The notes under the pieces were generated by a model. It saw only the letters and a list, made by a program, of their open reading frames with translations. It did no database searches and was not told where the DNA came from. Positions 1 through 8,480 of a stretch of DNA of 44,907 bases are shown here, piece after piece. The stretch is from Anaerolineaceae bacterium 4572_78 (GTDB lineage: Bacteria; Chloroflexota; Anaerolineae; 4572-78), in NCBI GenBank assembly GCA_002084875.1, contig NBMH01000040.1, positions 1-44,907 of the forward strand, written 5' to 3'. A program made the translations under genes and the position numbers. Every line of letters starts with the position of its first letter. Position 1 is the stretch's first letter.

Positions 1-506
1 TCAACGCCTGGATCATAAGGAATACATGGTAATTCTGGAGGTGTCTCATCATCTAAATAGATTGCAAAATGTGATGGGTCACTTAATAATTTGCTGATAT
101 TTTCAGAGACCATGAAGTATTGATATTTAGCATCAGAATTAACATTTCTATCAACAAATCGGTCGCCGCGTAACAGCGTGGGTTCAACAGAATCATTGTA
201 TGGATAGGCAAGAAATTCTCCTATTCCATTCCCTTCCATGCCACGATAGATATAGTATCCGCGTAAACCCCAGCTACGGCTAGGGTCCCATGTAAGTTCA
301 ATGTTACCTGAACCTGATTCTGCTTTGAGGTTACGTGGAGGTTCGGGGGCAACTGTGGGATAGCCATCGGGAATTTCCGATGTTTCACCTTGAATCCAAG
401 TCGGTAAGAATATCGTCAGTAACAAGATGACGCTACCGACGATGGTCATTTCAAGGATTTGTTTTAACCCAAATTTGGGTGTTTCTTTTGTTTGTACGTT
501 AGTCAA
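1..506 (-). CDS. Membrane-anchored fibronectin type III protein, 3' end outside window
   Basis: I translated this from the minus strand; it runs off the left edge. The only start compatible with an upstream in-frame TAA is a TTG at 506-504, preceded by AAAGGAG about 9 nt away. Residues about 17-38 form one hydrophobic segment (signal anchor or uncleaved signal peptide) after a Lys-containing N-terminus. Next comes a Pro-rich stretch and an FnIII-like module with the core patterns NIELTWDPS and RGYYIYRG. It is therefore predicted to be exported and anchored, but the function of the missing C-terminus is unknown. It lies downstream of the giant surface protein on the same strand, 162 bp away, and could belong to the same envelope function. 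Confidence 0.7.
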   Translation of the reverse strand, partial: MTNVQTKETPKFGLKQILEMTIVGSVILLLTIFLPTWIQGETSEIPDGYPTVAPEPPRNLKAESGSGNIELTWDPSRSWGLRGYYIYRGMEGNGIGEFLAYPYNDSVEPTLLRGDRFVDRNVNSDAKYQYFMVSENISKLLSDPSHFAIYLDDETPPELPCIPYDPGV

Positions 507-616
507 GAGATTTTTTCTCCTTTAATTTTTTGTTAAAATATTGATAGTTAAATGGCGATTAGTGAGCTTATATGCACCTCCGTTCCTGCCACATGCCAAA
601 AGGTAATTGTAATTTT

Positions 617-653
617 TTCACTGGTTACGGAGTTCAACTCCGTAACCAGTGAA
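617..653. repeat. Perfect 18-bp inverted repeat with 1-nt centre
   Basis: Arms TTCACTGGTTACGGAGTT and its exact complement are separated by a single C. It lies between the stop of the cohesin-dockerin gene (669) and the next minus-strand gene. No T-run follows it in the direction of transcription, so it is not a standard intrinsic terminator. It could be a palindromic repeat element, or could still act as an RNA-stabilising or attenuating hairpin. Confidence 0.75.
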
Positions 654-668
654 CCCTACTAGAATAAA

Positions 669-2297
669 CTATTTTAATACAATCGGCAAGTAAATGAAGT
701 TTTCTTCTCCTGCCTCGCCAACTGAAACAGAACTTTGACCTAGTTCAGTTTTTACATCCTGTTGCAAGGATGATGTTTCAAAGTCCTGACTGTAGGTGTC
801 GTTCAAATCAGCACATGATAAGACTAATGGACTTGATTTCCCATTTTGAGCACTGTCCTTAATCTTGAAATCCACTGTTACCAGTTCAGCACTGTTCACG
901 CCTGAACCTAAGCCTTGATTGGTACCACTTTGGATTTGTCCTAAACCAATCTTGACTGTACCAGCAGTCTTGCTATTGCTACTTAACACAAAACCTTTGC
1001 CATTAGTATCACTGCCCAATTTAACATCACTAACTTCTAGCAATGTCGGGTCATAGTTTACACACAAATCGGCACCCGCTAAGATGTCGCCGTTTTTGTC
1101 AATGTTAATTGGCACTGAAACTGTACTACCTGGATTGCCATGGAAGGAAGCTACTTTGCTTACCCCATTGGCATCGAAATAAGGTGTACCAAAAGACACG
1201 TTTACTTCAGAACCAGCTCGCTTCATGAGCATCTTAAGGATTTTTGCACTCGGTACGGTATCTAAACCAGTGGAAATACGACTAATCAAGGCAACATCTG
1301 CCGAGTCGATACGTTGGTCACCGTTGACATCACCTGCATTTCGTTGGTCATCACTTGGCGAAATTAATGCTACAGCTATCTGCAAAGCTATATCAACATC
1401 TGTATTATTAACAACACCATCACCGTTTAAGTCACCAAAGATGAACGTTGCTTGTACCCTGAATTGACCCGAATCTAATGCCAATGGCACTGTGGTATCT
1501 GACGTACCTTGTTCTGTGTAGGGATAGACATTGGTTCGTGCTTCAACGATGATTAATGGGCTTGAACCTTGTACACCTTGTTCACCTACGACCTTAAGAT
1601 AGACTTCAAAAAGTGTTCCATCACCATAGAGAGTATCTGGCTCACCAACTATGCTAGTATCATGAAGGATAGTAATTTTAACCGTTCCTGTTGGGCTTGC
1701 AGATGGTTCCTCTATGGCAGATATGAATTTATATTTTTGAGTAAGGGCGGTGCGACCTACTGCACTGTTGGTACTGGCTAGGATTTGGGCATTTAAGACA
1801 CTCTTTTGATAACGGACAAAAATATCCGAGTCACCAATTGCTAAGTTATTGGCATTGGCAATCTTAATCGGCACCGTGATGACAGTGCCATTTTTACCAT
1901 AACTGTTTGGAATGACCAAATTTAGCTGACCAACTTGAGCATGGTCACTGCTAGAAAAACCACTCTCACTGCTACCAGCTACAGCCTTCACTGCATAGTA
2001 GTAGTCAATATCTGAAGTTAGTCCCGTGCTATCTTCGTAGTAATTATCGGTAACCGTGGCACTGTTAATCTTTTGAGCAGTAGCCGCATTAAAACTACCT
2101 TCACTACGATAAACATTGTACCCTTCGATATTGTAGCTGGTGCTAGGTTGCCATTCAATAACAATACTGCTAAACCCTGAACGAGCATCGATATCCGTAG
2201 GAGTATCTAATTGAACTTCACATTTCGGGATAAGAACTTCGGTCTTATAAGTGTTCTCCGTATCAAAATCAACGGAGGCTGAAAGTGTGACTGTTGT
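669..2297 (-). CDS. C-terminal segment: FnIII, cohesin-like, dockerin, cohesin-like, YLPIVLK tail
   Basis: This frame is open from 2297, with no ATG near the top because it continues the upstream segment across a frameshift at about 2290. It starts with an FnIII-like module (patterns IVIEWQPS and IEGYNVYRSEG). A first cohesin-like beta-sandwich follows (VITVPIKIANANNL, VRYQKSVL). A type I dockerin comes next, with two calcium loops, GDLNGDGVVNNTDVDIAL and GDVNGDQRIDSADVALI. The last domain is a second cohesin-like one (VSVPINIDKNGDILAGADL, VNYDPTLLEV). The tail ends in FIYLPIVLK, a C-terminal motif common on exported Chloroflexota proteins and possibly a sorting signal. Having cohesin and dockerin modules on one chain suggests head-to-tail or scaffold-type assembly on the cell surface; this is inference. 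Confidence 0.75.
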   Translation of the reverse strand, partial: TTVTLSASVDFDTENTYKTEVLIPKCEVQLDTPTDIDARSGFSSIVIEWQPSTSYNIEGYNVYRSEGSFNAATAQKINSATVTDNYYEDSTGLTSDIDYYYAVKAVAGSSESGFSSSDHAQVGQLNLVIPNSYGKNGTVITVPIKIANANNLAIGDSDIFVRYQKSVLNAQILASTNSAVGRTALTQKYKFISAIEEPSASPTGTVKITILHDTSIVGEPDTLYGDGTLFEVYLKVVGEQGVQGSSPLIIVEARTNVYPYTEQGTSDTTVPLALDSGQFRVQATFIFGDLNGDGVVNNTDVDIALQIAVALISPSDDQRNAGDVNGDQRIDSADVALISRISTGLDTVPSAKILKMLMKRAGSEVNVSFGTPYFDANGVSKVASFHGNPGSTVSVPINIDKNGDILAGADLCVNYDPTLLEVSDVKLGSDTNGKGFVLSSNSKTAGTVKIGLGQIQSGTNQGLGSGVNSAELVTVDFKIKDSAQNGKSSPLVLSCADLNDTYSQDFETSSLQQDVKTELGQSSVSVGEAGEENFIYLPIVLK

Positions 2298-3255
2298 TCA
2301 CTAACCACATCGAAGCATTAAATTCTAAACCATCACATGTTACCTCACTAGGTGCTTCTAGCCATGCTTCACCACCACCTTCGCCTGCTAGACCGTAGTA
2401 AGTGGCAAAACTTACATTTTCTAAAGCGTTGAGTGGTACAGGATTCCAGTAAAGTGCTACCGCACTGTCTTCAGTAACAAGGGCTGTTGTGTCAACAGTG
2501 TAGTCCCATTCATGCCAGTATAAGCCGTCAGTTTGTCCTAAGTCGGCATTACCCCAACGACCAATAATAAATCGGTCGGGAGGCGTAGTTCCTGTTCTTA
2601 ATGTTCCTTGTGCCTTGAGAGCATTGGCAATAAAATTAGCAGATTCAAATGCTCGCCAATATTCAGGTACGTCATCACCGACAAATTCAGTTTCATAAAT
2701 TACTTGCCCAACATCAGGGATGAAGTACGGTGCTCCATCATTGCTACCAATCCTAACATCCATCATCGACCGTAGACCAACCTTAATTGGTTCGGGGTTA
2801 AAACTGGTAATGCTATACTCAATCAGAACAGTATCCTTACGTTCGCTGTGTTCATTTTCAATAATGCTTACATATTGCGATACTTCTAAACCGAAATCTT
2901 TGCTAAACCATGTAGTAACAACTGTGTCATCCTCGTCAATGAACGGAGGTTGGTCAGGTCTAAATTCGCTTAAATCAACATCGGTGATATTACCATCGAT
3001 CTCTTCAACACGTAAAGTTGCATAAGAACTCCACATGTCACTGTAACCGTCTTGCTCAAAACCATATAGCAAACCTTTATGCTCATCACCTGTGATATCA
3101 GGGTCACCATCGGTTGTACCAATGGAAAACGTACCTTTGGTAAGTCTCACATCAGTTCGGACAAAATCGTTTTTAGCATGCGGAGGAATTGGACATACGT
3201 TCAAACTCACATCATCAATCCAGTAGGTAGTAGGTAGATACTGGAGTTGTTTCAC
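2269..3255 (-). CDS. Middle segment: large beta-rich domain of the disrupted surface protein
   Basis: This open frame overlaps both neighbours and contains the continuation of the jelly-roll region (YWIDDVSLNVCPIPPH). A roughly 280-residue domain follows that I do not recognise. It has alternating beta-like stretches, many Asp/Glu residues and aromatic patches such as WRAFESANF and LYWHEWDYTV. The apparent ATG start is not real, because the preceding frame supplies the N-terminal part of the same domain (AGETTPVST joins YWIDDV). The left lesion lies in a CTAC-rich tandem stretch near 3225-3240, a slippage-prone sequence. The right lesion lies near 2290, after NASMWLVNN. The domain could be carbohydrate-binding or a substrate-processing beta-sandwich, but nothing catalytic is visible. 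Confidence 0.6.
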   Translation of the reverse strand: MKQLQYLPTTYWIDDVSLNVCPIPPHAKNDFVRTDVRLTKGTFSIGTTDGDPDITGDEHKGLLYGFEQDGYSDMWSSYATLRVEEIDGNITDVDLSEFRPDQPPFIDEDDTVVTTWFSKDFGLEVSQYVSIIENEHSERKDTVLIEYSITSFNPEPIKVGLRSMMDVRIGSNDGAPYFIPDVGQVIYETEFVGDDVPEYWRAFESANFIANALKAQGTLRTGTTPPDRFIIGRWGNADLGQTDGLYWHEWDYTVDTTALVTEDSAVALYWNPVPLNALENVSFATYYGLAGEGGGEAWLEAPSEVTCDGLEFNASMWLVNNSHTFSLR

Positions 3256-6200
3256 CTGCTACTTCAAATACAAGGTCAAGATTAGCAATGGTAAAATTAG
3301 ATGGAATACTATATTCTTTTCGTATCTTCTCCCATTTACCTACAATTGGGTCATCGCCAATTGAACGCCGCACAGGCATTAACCTAGCGGGGATACCTGT
3401 CGTTTGTGTGAAGTAAACTACTAGGTTTTCAGTTGGTGTTTCTTCAATATATTGCCAGTACTCCAAGATTAGTGAACGGTCGCTATCATGCAAAACGAAT
3501 GATTGTTTTATGCGACCACCAGCAGAACCACCAATGATACCCGAACTATCACCATCATGAATATGAGTGGCAGTGGAATAAAAACCTGCCGAACCTTCAA
3601 ATAGCCAACCTTCTCCCACTGGTGCACGGTCGTCTAAGCCACCATCAATAAGTGCCTTGCGACACATTGCTTCACCTGAACACTTGGTGAGTAGCTTCAC
3701 ACCGTCAATATAGAAGCTCATCGGTTGCTCGCCGCCGACCACATCAAATTTAACAACTAAACTCTTATCCCGCAAGCCATAGATGAGTGGTGTGATGTCA
3801 AGCGTATAATATTGCCAGGTGTCTACCGTATCAGGTTTAACCATTTGAGCATGCAGAAGATTAAAATCTTGGTCTAGGAAGTTCACCAGTAATTCACCTG
3901 CCATGTCCGTTTGACGTAGAGCAAATTCAAAAGTAAGACTCCTTATGTCTTTTGGAAGTGGGACTTCTTGTGCAAGGAACATGGAAGAGCCTGGTGCTTT
4001 CGATGTCATGACAATAGAACGGTCTTTCGTATATTTTTCCTCAGTGGTAAAATCAACTGTTGTCCATTCATCCTCTTGAAGACCCGCCCAGTCATAAGTG
4101 CTTGACTCAAAGTCGCCATTTTTAATGAAGTTTTTATCTTCTTCACATGTTAGTTCTTCTACATCATCGGGGTCATAAGTAGAACATGGAATGGCCTCAA
4201 AGAAGACTTCATAGCCATCAATTTTTTGGTCACCATGTTTCGACTTGAGTTTAACATAATACGTACCTTCCTCTAAAGCTTCCTGTTGATTTTCACCACC
4301 ACAGACACGTTGAATAGCAGGGAAAAGTCCATTATCATTATCGTTATAGCCGACAGGTTCAAGATCGCTTGTGTCAGTATCTGATTTTGAGAGCCACATT
4401 TCCATGTCACCTTCCATGCCGCCAACAAGGATGTTTACACCTGATTCTTCGGTCAAATCAAATATTAACCAGTCAGTATCACCTGCGGGCCAAATGCTAT
4501 GAATTTGAATATCACCTGACCTGATTCTATTGGAACCACTAAATGAATTATCAGGTTCATATTCATCACTTGCTCCCTCTAGTGAGGTTTCACATGGTAC
4601 TATCACAAGACCAAGTTCATACAATGGAATCTCTTCATCCTGTCCCCAATCGGCAGTCTTTACAAAATATTCACCTGGTAACAGTGCATCAAGGAAACAT
4701 TCACGGTCAATGACAGCAAAATCGCCACCATCTGGTGATTGGTCATTGTATTCAACTTCACTGATGTCGCCGCCGATTTTCTCATACAGCCACATCTCTG
4801 TATCACCCGCAGGACCGCCTGTTCCTATGAACACATGCGACTCCTTTGTAATCACAAATGTAATCCAGTCAACGTCACCAACGGGTGAGATACTGTGTTG
4901 TTGCCATTCATGATTAGTAATAGGTCTAGCAAAACTGAAATCATGCACATCGTCTACATTGTTATCGGGTTCATGCTCATCAGTAGCCGCGGTAGAATCA
5001 CATGGGAAACTTTTTAATTCGATGTCATAAGCAGTAATGATTTTATCGCTGCCCCATTCACCTGCTACAAAATAGTATGTACCACTTGGTAAACCTTCTG
5101 TTGTAGATATATCGCTCATTCCTGACGGAGGCGGGGTATGTGATCCATCACATCTCCACAGGATTTCAGATAGATTACCATTACCCGATTGGTCATTATA
5201 AGATATTGCAACACCATTGCCATCATACAACAATATTTCAGTATCATCATTAATGTTTGGACTATCTGTATTAATGGCAATCGCTGATTCTTCAGTCAAT
5301 TCAAACATCATCCAATCATAGTCACCTACAGGGAAAATGCTATGTCTTTGCGAATTAAATGGTTCAATTGGCTTTGCTTCACTAGAAGTGCCATCAGGTT
5401 CGTATTCATCTTCTGCACCAACCGCTTGGCATGGATGAACATCTACTGAAACAAAATAAGCATCAAGGGCAATACCTGATGTTTCCTCCATTTTCAGATA
5501 GTATGTACCAGTGATTAACTTTCTATTATCAGTAGTCCCATCATTGAGCAATAGCCCATCACAATTCCACACGACCTCAAATGGATTAGAAACAAGCTCA
5601 GTCATGTTACTGTCATACAGAGTTACTGACGGAAGAGGTTCACTACCCCAAGTATTGAGGTAAATACTTGAATGTCCTGGCAAATCAAACATTACCCAAT
5701 CCACATCACCCTCAGGGTGAATATTATGCTCTTGAGGCTCAAATGGTGTAATAGGTTTAGCTTCGTCAGATGTGTTATCTGGCTCATAAATATCCGCTTC
5801 GGCGGTGGTGGTATCACAAGGATTGGAATTGTATGTAATGGTGTAGTTATCAACCGTTTCACCTGCTAATCCCTTCATTTCTACAAAGTAAGCACCCGAG
5901 GGTAAACCAGGATTATCTGTTGAGGAGTCGCATCCCAACTCAATACTGGCAAATCCACTATCAGGTGTATCACTAGCGATTTCAGTCATAGTACCACCAG
6001 GAATACTCCTGTAAAGTATCATATGAGTATTACCAGCATCGCCATCTGTTATAATAGAAACACTTGATTGTCGAGGCAAATTGAACATTACCCAATCTTT
6101 GTCACCTTCAGGTAATATACTACGGTTTTGGGTTTCACCTAAGTCAATAAATTTTGCTTCGCCAGGATGATTGTCAGGTTCAAAATCATCACCAACATGT

Positions 6201-7369
6201 GGTGTTCCACAATGAATTGAGTTGAATTTAATGTCATAACTTGGGATTTCGCTATCTCCGTCCAATTCAGCAACTTCAATATAGTATGTGCCTGGTTGTA
6301 ACGGTTCAGAATCACATGTGCGTTCAATGGTAGCAGACACACTGTCTGCACTATCACTATAGTCAATTTCCGCTACTGTACCATCTTTTAACCATACTTC
6401 AAAATCATCGCCAATATCGCCGATAACTTCTATGTGAGCATTTGATTCTTCCGCTAAATCAAAAGTAACCCAATCCGTATCACCAACAGGATAAATGCTA
6501 TGAGTTTGTGCTACACCTTCTTCAATTGGTTCGGCTTCAGAATCGCTATTATCAGGCTCAAACTCATCTGCTTCAGCGACAGGTGGAGTACCACTGCATG
6601 CGTTAGGTTCAAAGTAAATGCTATAGTTTGCAATCTCATTGTCACTGCCCATTTCAGCGATTTTAGCATAGTATGTTCCGGCAGGTAGTGGGTCAGGAAT
6701 ACACTCTCGATGAAATTCAGCATGCGTACCCGCTGCCGTATCAGCCGCTACATAAGCAATTTCGGTGAGTGCAGCATCATAAATCCACATCTCGACTTCA
6801 TCGCCGTCACCGCCAATGGCACCGACATAAATTCCTGATGTGGTAGTCAATTCAAATGTTACCCAATCTTCATCATCAGCGGGGATAATGGTATGGTCTT
6901 GACTACCAAAAGCCTCAATAGCTTTCGCCTCATTTTTGTTATTGTCGGGTTCATATTCATCGCCTGTAGGTGGTGTAGTATCACATGGAGATGCCTCAAA
7001 ATAAACATGATAAGGGTCAACTCCTACTACGAGTTCGTCAGAAATGGAAATGTGGTATACCCCTGGCTCCAATGAAACATTTGAAGAACAGTCCCCAAGA
7101 TTCACCTCAATATCTGAAGCTTGTTGCATTGCAATAACACTGGGAGTGGTAGAGTAAGGGTCATCAAGAACCTCTAAATATATTTCAGTAGTATCATCAG
7201 TGTAAGCATGGATGTATACTGACGAAGGTACTTCAAGGGTAAAAGTTATCCAATCAATATCACTGGCAGGTAACAGGTCACGCGTTTGTTCTTCTTCTGC
7301 CGAGAAAATTTCCGATGCCTCACCTGGTGTATTATCAGGTTCAAATTCAAAAAAGAGAAAGGTAATGTT
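3215..7369 (-). CDS. N-terminal segment: eight PPC repeats and two jelly-roll-like modules
   Basis: The frame is open from 7369 to the stop at 3215. An internal ATG at 7129 would remove part of the first repeat, so I extend it upstream. Eight repeats share the pattern (F/Y)EPDN...EA..I, then H(S/T)I.P.GD.DW(V/M)(T/M)F.L, then G(T/V)YY(I/V)...; each is about 130-150 residues. This is the PPC (bacterial pre-peptidase C-terminal) domain, a secreted calcium-binding or adhesive beta-sandwich often fused to proteases and surface proteins. After the last repeat come two jelly-roll-like modules (NFIKNGDFESSTYDW and KALIDGGLDDRAPVGEGW), resembling carbohydrate-binding domains. The protein is very acidic. 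No protease domain is visible in any segment. Confidence 0.7.
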   Translation of the reverse strand, partial: NITFLFFEFEPDNTPGEASEIFSAEEEQTRDLLPASDIDWITFTLEVPSSVYIHAYTDDTTEIYLEVLDDPYSTTPSVIAMQQASDIEVNLGDCSSNVSLEPGVYHISISDELVVGVDPYHVYFEASPCDTTPPTGDEYEPDNNKNEAKAIEAFGSQDHTIIPADDEDWVTFELTTTSGIYVGAIGGDGDEVEMWIYDAALTEIAYVAADTAAGTHAEFHRECIPDPLPAGTYYAKIAEMGSDNEIANYSIYFEPNACSGTPPVAEADEFEPDNSDSEAEPIEEGVAQTHSIYPVGDTDWVTFDLAEESNAHIEVIGDIGDDFEVWLKDGTVAEIDYSDSADSVSATIERTCDSEPLQPGTYYIEVAELDGDSEIPSYDIKFNSIHCGTPHVGDDFEPDNHPGEAKFIDLGETQNRSILPEGDKDWVMFNLPRQSSVSIITDGDAGNTHMILYRSIPGGTMTEIASDTPDSGFASIELGCDSSTDNPGLPSGAYFVEMKGLAGETVDNYTITYNSNPCDTTTAEADIYEPDNTSDEAKPITPFEPQEHNIHPEGDVDWVMFDLPGHSSIYLNTWGSEPLPSVTLYDSNMTELVSNPFEVVWNCDGLLLNDGTTDNRKLITGTYYLKMEETSGIALDAYFVSVDVHPCQAVGAEDEYEPDGTSSEAKPIEPFNSQRHSIFPVGDYDWMMFELTEESAIAINTDSPNINDDTEILLYDGNGVAISYNDQSGNGNLSEILWRCDGSHTPPPSGMSDISTTEGLPSGTYYFVAGEWGSDKIITAYDIELKSFPCDSTAATDEHEPDNNVDDVHDFSFARPITNHEWQQHSISPVGDVDWITFVITKESHVFIGTGGPAGDTEMWLYEKIGGDISEVEYNDQSPDGGDFAVIDRECFLDALLPGEYFVKTADWGQDEEIPLYELGLVIVPCETSLEGASDEYEPDNSFSGSNRIRSGDIQIHSIWPAGDTDWLIFDLTEESGVNILVGGMEGDMEMWLSKSDTDTSDLEPVGYNDNDNGLFPAIQRVCGGENQQEALEEGTYYVKLKSKHGDQKIDGYEVFFEAIPCSTYDPDDVEELTCEEDKNFIKNGDFESSTYDWAGLQEDEWTTVDFTTEEKYTKDRSIVMTSKAPGSSMFLAQEVPLPKDIRSLTFEFALRQTDMAGELLVNFLDQDFNLLHAQMVKPDTVDTWQYYTLDITPLIYGLRDKSLVVKFDVVGGEQPMSFYIDGVKLLTKCSGEAMCRKALIDGGLDDRAPVGEGWLFEGSAGFYSTATHIHDGDSSGIIGGSAGGRIKQSFVLHDSDRSLILEYWQYIEETPTENLVVYFTQTTGIPARLMPVRRSIGDDPIVGKWEKIRKEYSIPSNFTIANLDLVFEVAGETTPVSTYYLLD

Positions 7370-7459
7370 TTACATTACGCATGTTAAAAAACCTCCATCA
7401 AAAAGTTATACAGAAAACAAAAAAAGTAAAGTAAGTTAAACAACAAAACCATACACCTT

Positions 7460-7488
7460 TTTCCAAATAGTGCAAATTTTGCTATAAT
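7460..7488 (+). promoter_or_regulatory. Sigma70-type promoter of first phosphatase copy
   Basis: TTTCCA (7460-7465), a 17-nt spacer and a perfect TATAAT (7483-7488) lie about 55 nt upstream of the ATG at 7542. An AGGAGG box stands close before that start. Confidence 0.55.
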
Positions 7489-7541
7489 GTTTTTGTACTC
7501 ACTCAGCAATTTATCATAAAAATTTAAGACACAGGAGGAAA

Positions 7542-7739
7542 ATGATGAAACTTTATCTAATAAGGCATGGGGAAAGTTATATCAACTTACCTGACTGGCA
7601 AAAAGGTTATATCGATGTGGGATTAACCGAACTTGGTCACCAGCAAGCACATGCTTTAGCAAAATGGTTGCCAAGTCATATTCCTACCATGAATTTTCTA
7701 ATATCATTCCATATCCTTTGGGTGTATCATATCTGGTAA
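7542..7739 (+). pseudogene. Truncated duplicate of histidine phosphatase gene
   Basis: The first about 49 codons, including the catalytic RHGE motif, are almost identical to the intact gene at 8718. The similarity starts upstream of the ATG, in the promoter/RBS region (about 7483), and stops abruptly at about 7690. The remaining 16 codons are unrelated read-through sequence that is the antisense of the PIN gene end. The product would lack most of the phosphoglycerate-mutase-like fold and cannot be an active phosphatase. Its promoter (TATAAT) and AGGAGG ribosome site look intact, so a short peptide may still be made. The break lies within about 14 bp of the 3' end of the neighbouring toxin-like gene, implying that module arrived with the rearrangement. 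Confidence 0.8.
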
Positions 7740-8207
7740 TGTTGCCAAACGATATGGCAATTTTAATTGTTTAGTCATGGCAATCAAACGTGTTTCCAAA
7801 GTGAGATAGTGAGTTTCAAAATTTCTCGAAAATGGTTTATCTAAGGTAATGATAATATCAACACCCAACATATCATTTCTGGCATTTGTGCCATACGTAC
7901 CAAGTGCCAAAATAATCGCATCCTCACGGGTAAAATTATATTTTCGTATGCGGCTTGCCCAACGTTTCAAGTATCGTCCCTTTTTTATTGGTTCAACCGT
8001 TTTTAAGAAACACTGAACAGCAGGAATATATGAAAAATGAAGGATAATATTAACAGCACTATACGTAATAAAGATATGATGATTATCTTTTACTAATCGT
8101 TGCCATATTTTTAAAGCGAGCTCTTGCTCTAAAAACATATTATCCAAATCATTCAATGCTTGGATAATTCTGCGGGCGACATTTTTATCGAGTAGATATG
8201 TAGGCAT
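7704..8207 (-). CDS. PIN-domain-like putative toxin (VapC-type)
   Basis: This 167-residue protein has features of PIN ribonucleases: an N-terminal strand with Asp (YLLDKNV), an acidic helix, a later REDAIILAL segment with Asp, and a strand ending in IIITLDKPF. These could supply the acidic metal-binding residues of VapC toxins, which cleave tRNA or rRNA. Assignment is by motif pattern only and the protein is longer than a typical 130-residue VapC. Its start overlaps the end of the upstream small gene by 23 nt, the usual coupling of antitoxin and toxin. Its 3' end meets the breakpoint of the truncated phosphatase copy. I infer a type II toxin-antitoxin-like role. Confidence 0.5.
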   Translation of the reverse strand: MPTYLLDKNVARRIIQALNDLDNMFLEQELALKIWQRLVKDNHHIFITYSAVNIILHFSYIPAVQCFLKTVEPIKKGRYLKRWASRIRKYNFTREDAIILALGTYGTNARNDMLGVDIIITLDKPFSRNFETHYLTLETRLIAMTKQLKLPYRLATLPDMIHPKDME

Positions 8208-8376
8208 CTGGTTTTATCTCAACTTCGGGCATATCGTCAAATTCAGCAAAATACATTTCATTCCAAATACGTTCCTGTTCTGCATCAGGTAAGGCGTAAT
8301 ATTCCTTGACCGTGAAACCGCCTAAAAATGGTAAGTCCCCATGGACATATTCGCCATTCACTTCAAACTTTGCCAT
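8185..8376 (-). CDS. Small putative antitoxin paired with PIN protein
   Basis: This is a 63-residue acidic protein whose end overlaps the PIN gene start by 23 nt. The frame continues upstream of the ATG at 8376 for about 28 codons with protein-like composition (IREGIANIKTKKHQ, then NNNVIAWAKVE) before an in-frame TAA. The true start may therefore be a non-ATG codon near 8460, following AAAGGAAA, or the N-terminal DNA-binding part may have lost its start. No family is recognised. The C-terminal half (EYYALPDAEQERIWNEMYF) looks like an amphipathic toxin-wrapping helix. The antitoxin role is inferred from order, overlap and size. Confidence 0.45.
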   Translation of the reverse strand: MAKFEVNGEYVHGDLPFLGGFTVKEYYALPDAEQERIWNEMYFAEFDDMPEVEIKPDAYISTR

Positions 8377-8480
8377 TTCTACCTTTGCCCAAGCAATGAC
8401 ATTATTATTAGCCTGAACTTGGTGCTTTTTTGTTTTAATATTAGCTATACCTTCTCGAATAATCGTTATTTTCCTTTATA

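Larger units (their letters stand above)
669..7382 (-). pseudogene. Composite view: giant secreted PPC / jelly-roll / cohesin-dockerin protein, disrupted
   Basis: Three consecutive minus-strand open frames read as one polypeptide of about 2,230 residues if joined across lesions near 7350, 3235 and 2290. The natural start appears to be ATG 7382-7380 with a GGAGG box 9 nt upstream (7392-7396). It encodes MRNVKHYLSLF and then hits TGA, while the PPC domain continues in another frame, so the signal-peptide core is missing. The domain order is eight PPC repeats, two jelly-roll-like modules, a beta-rich domain, FnIII, cohesin-like, dockerin, cohesin-like. The gene may be a decaying pseudogene, or the lesions may be consensus errors. 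The segments are described separately. Confidence 0.65.
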
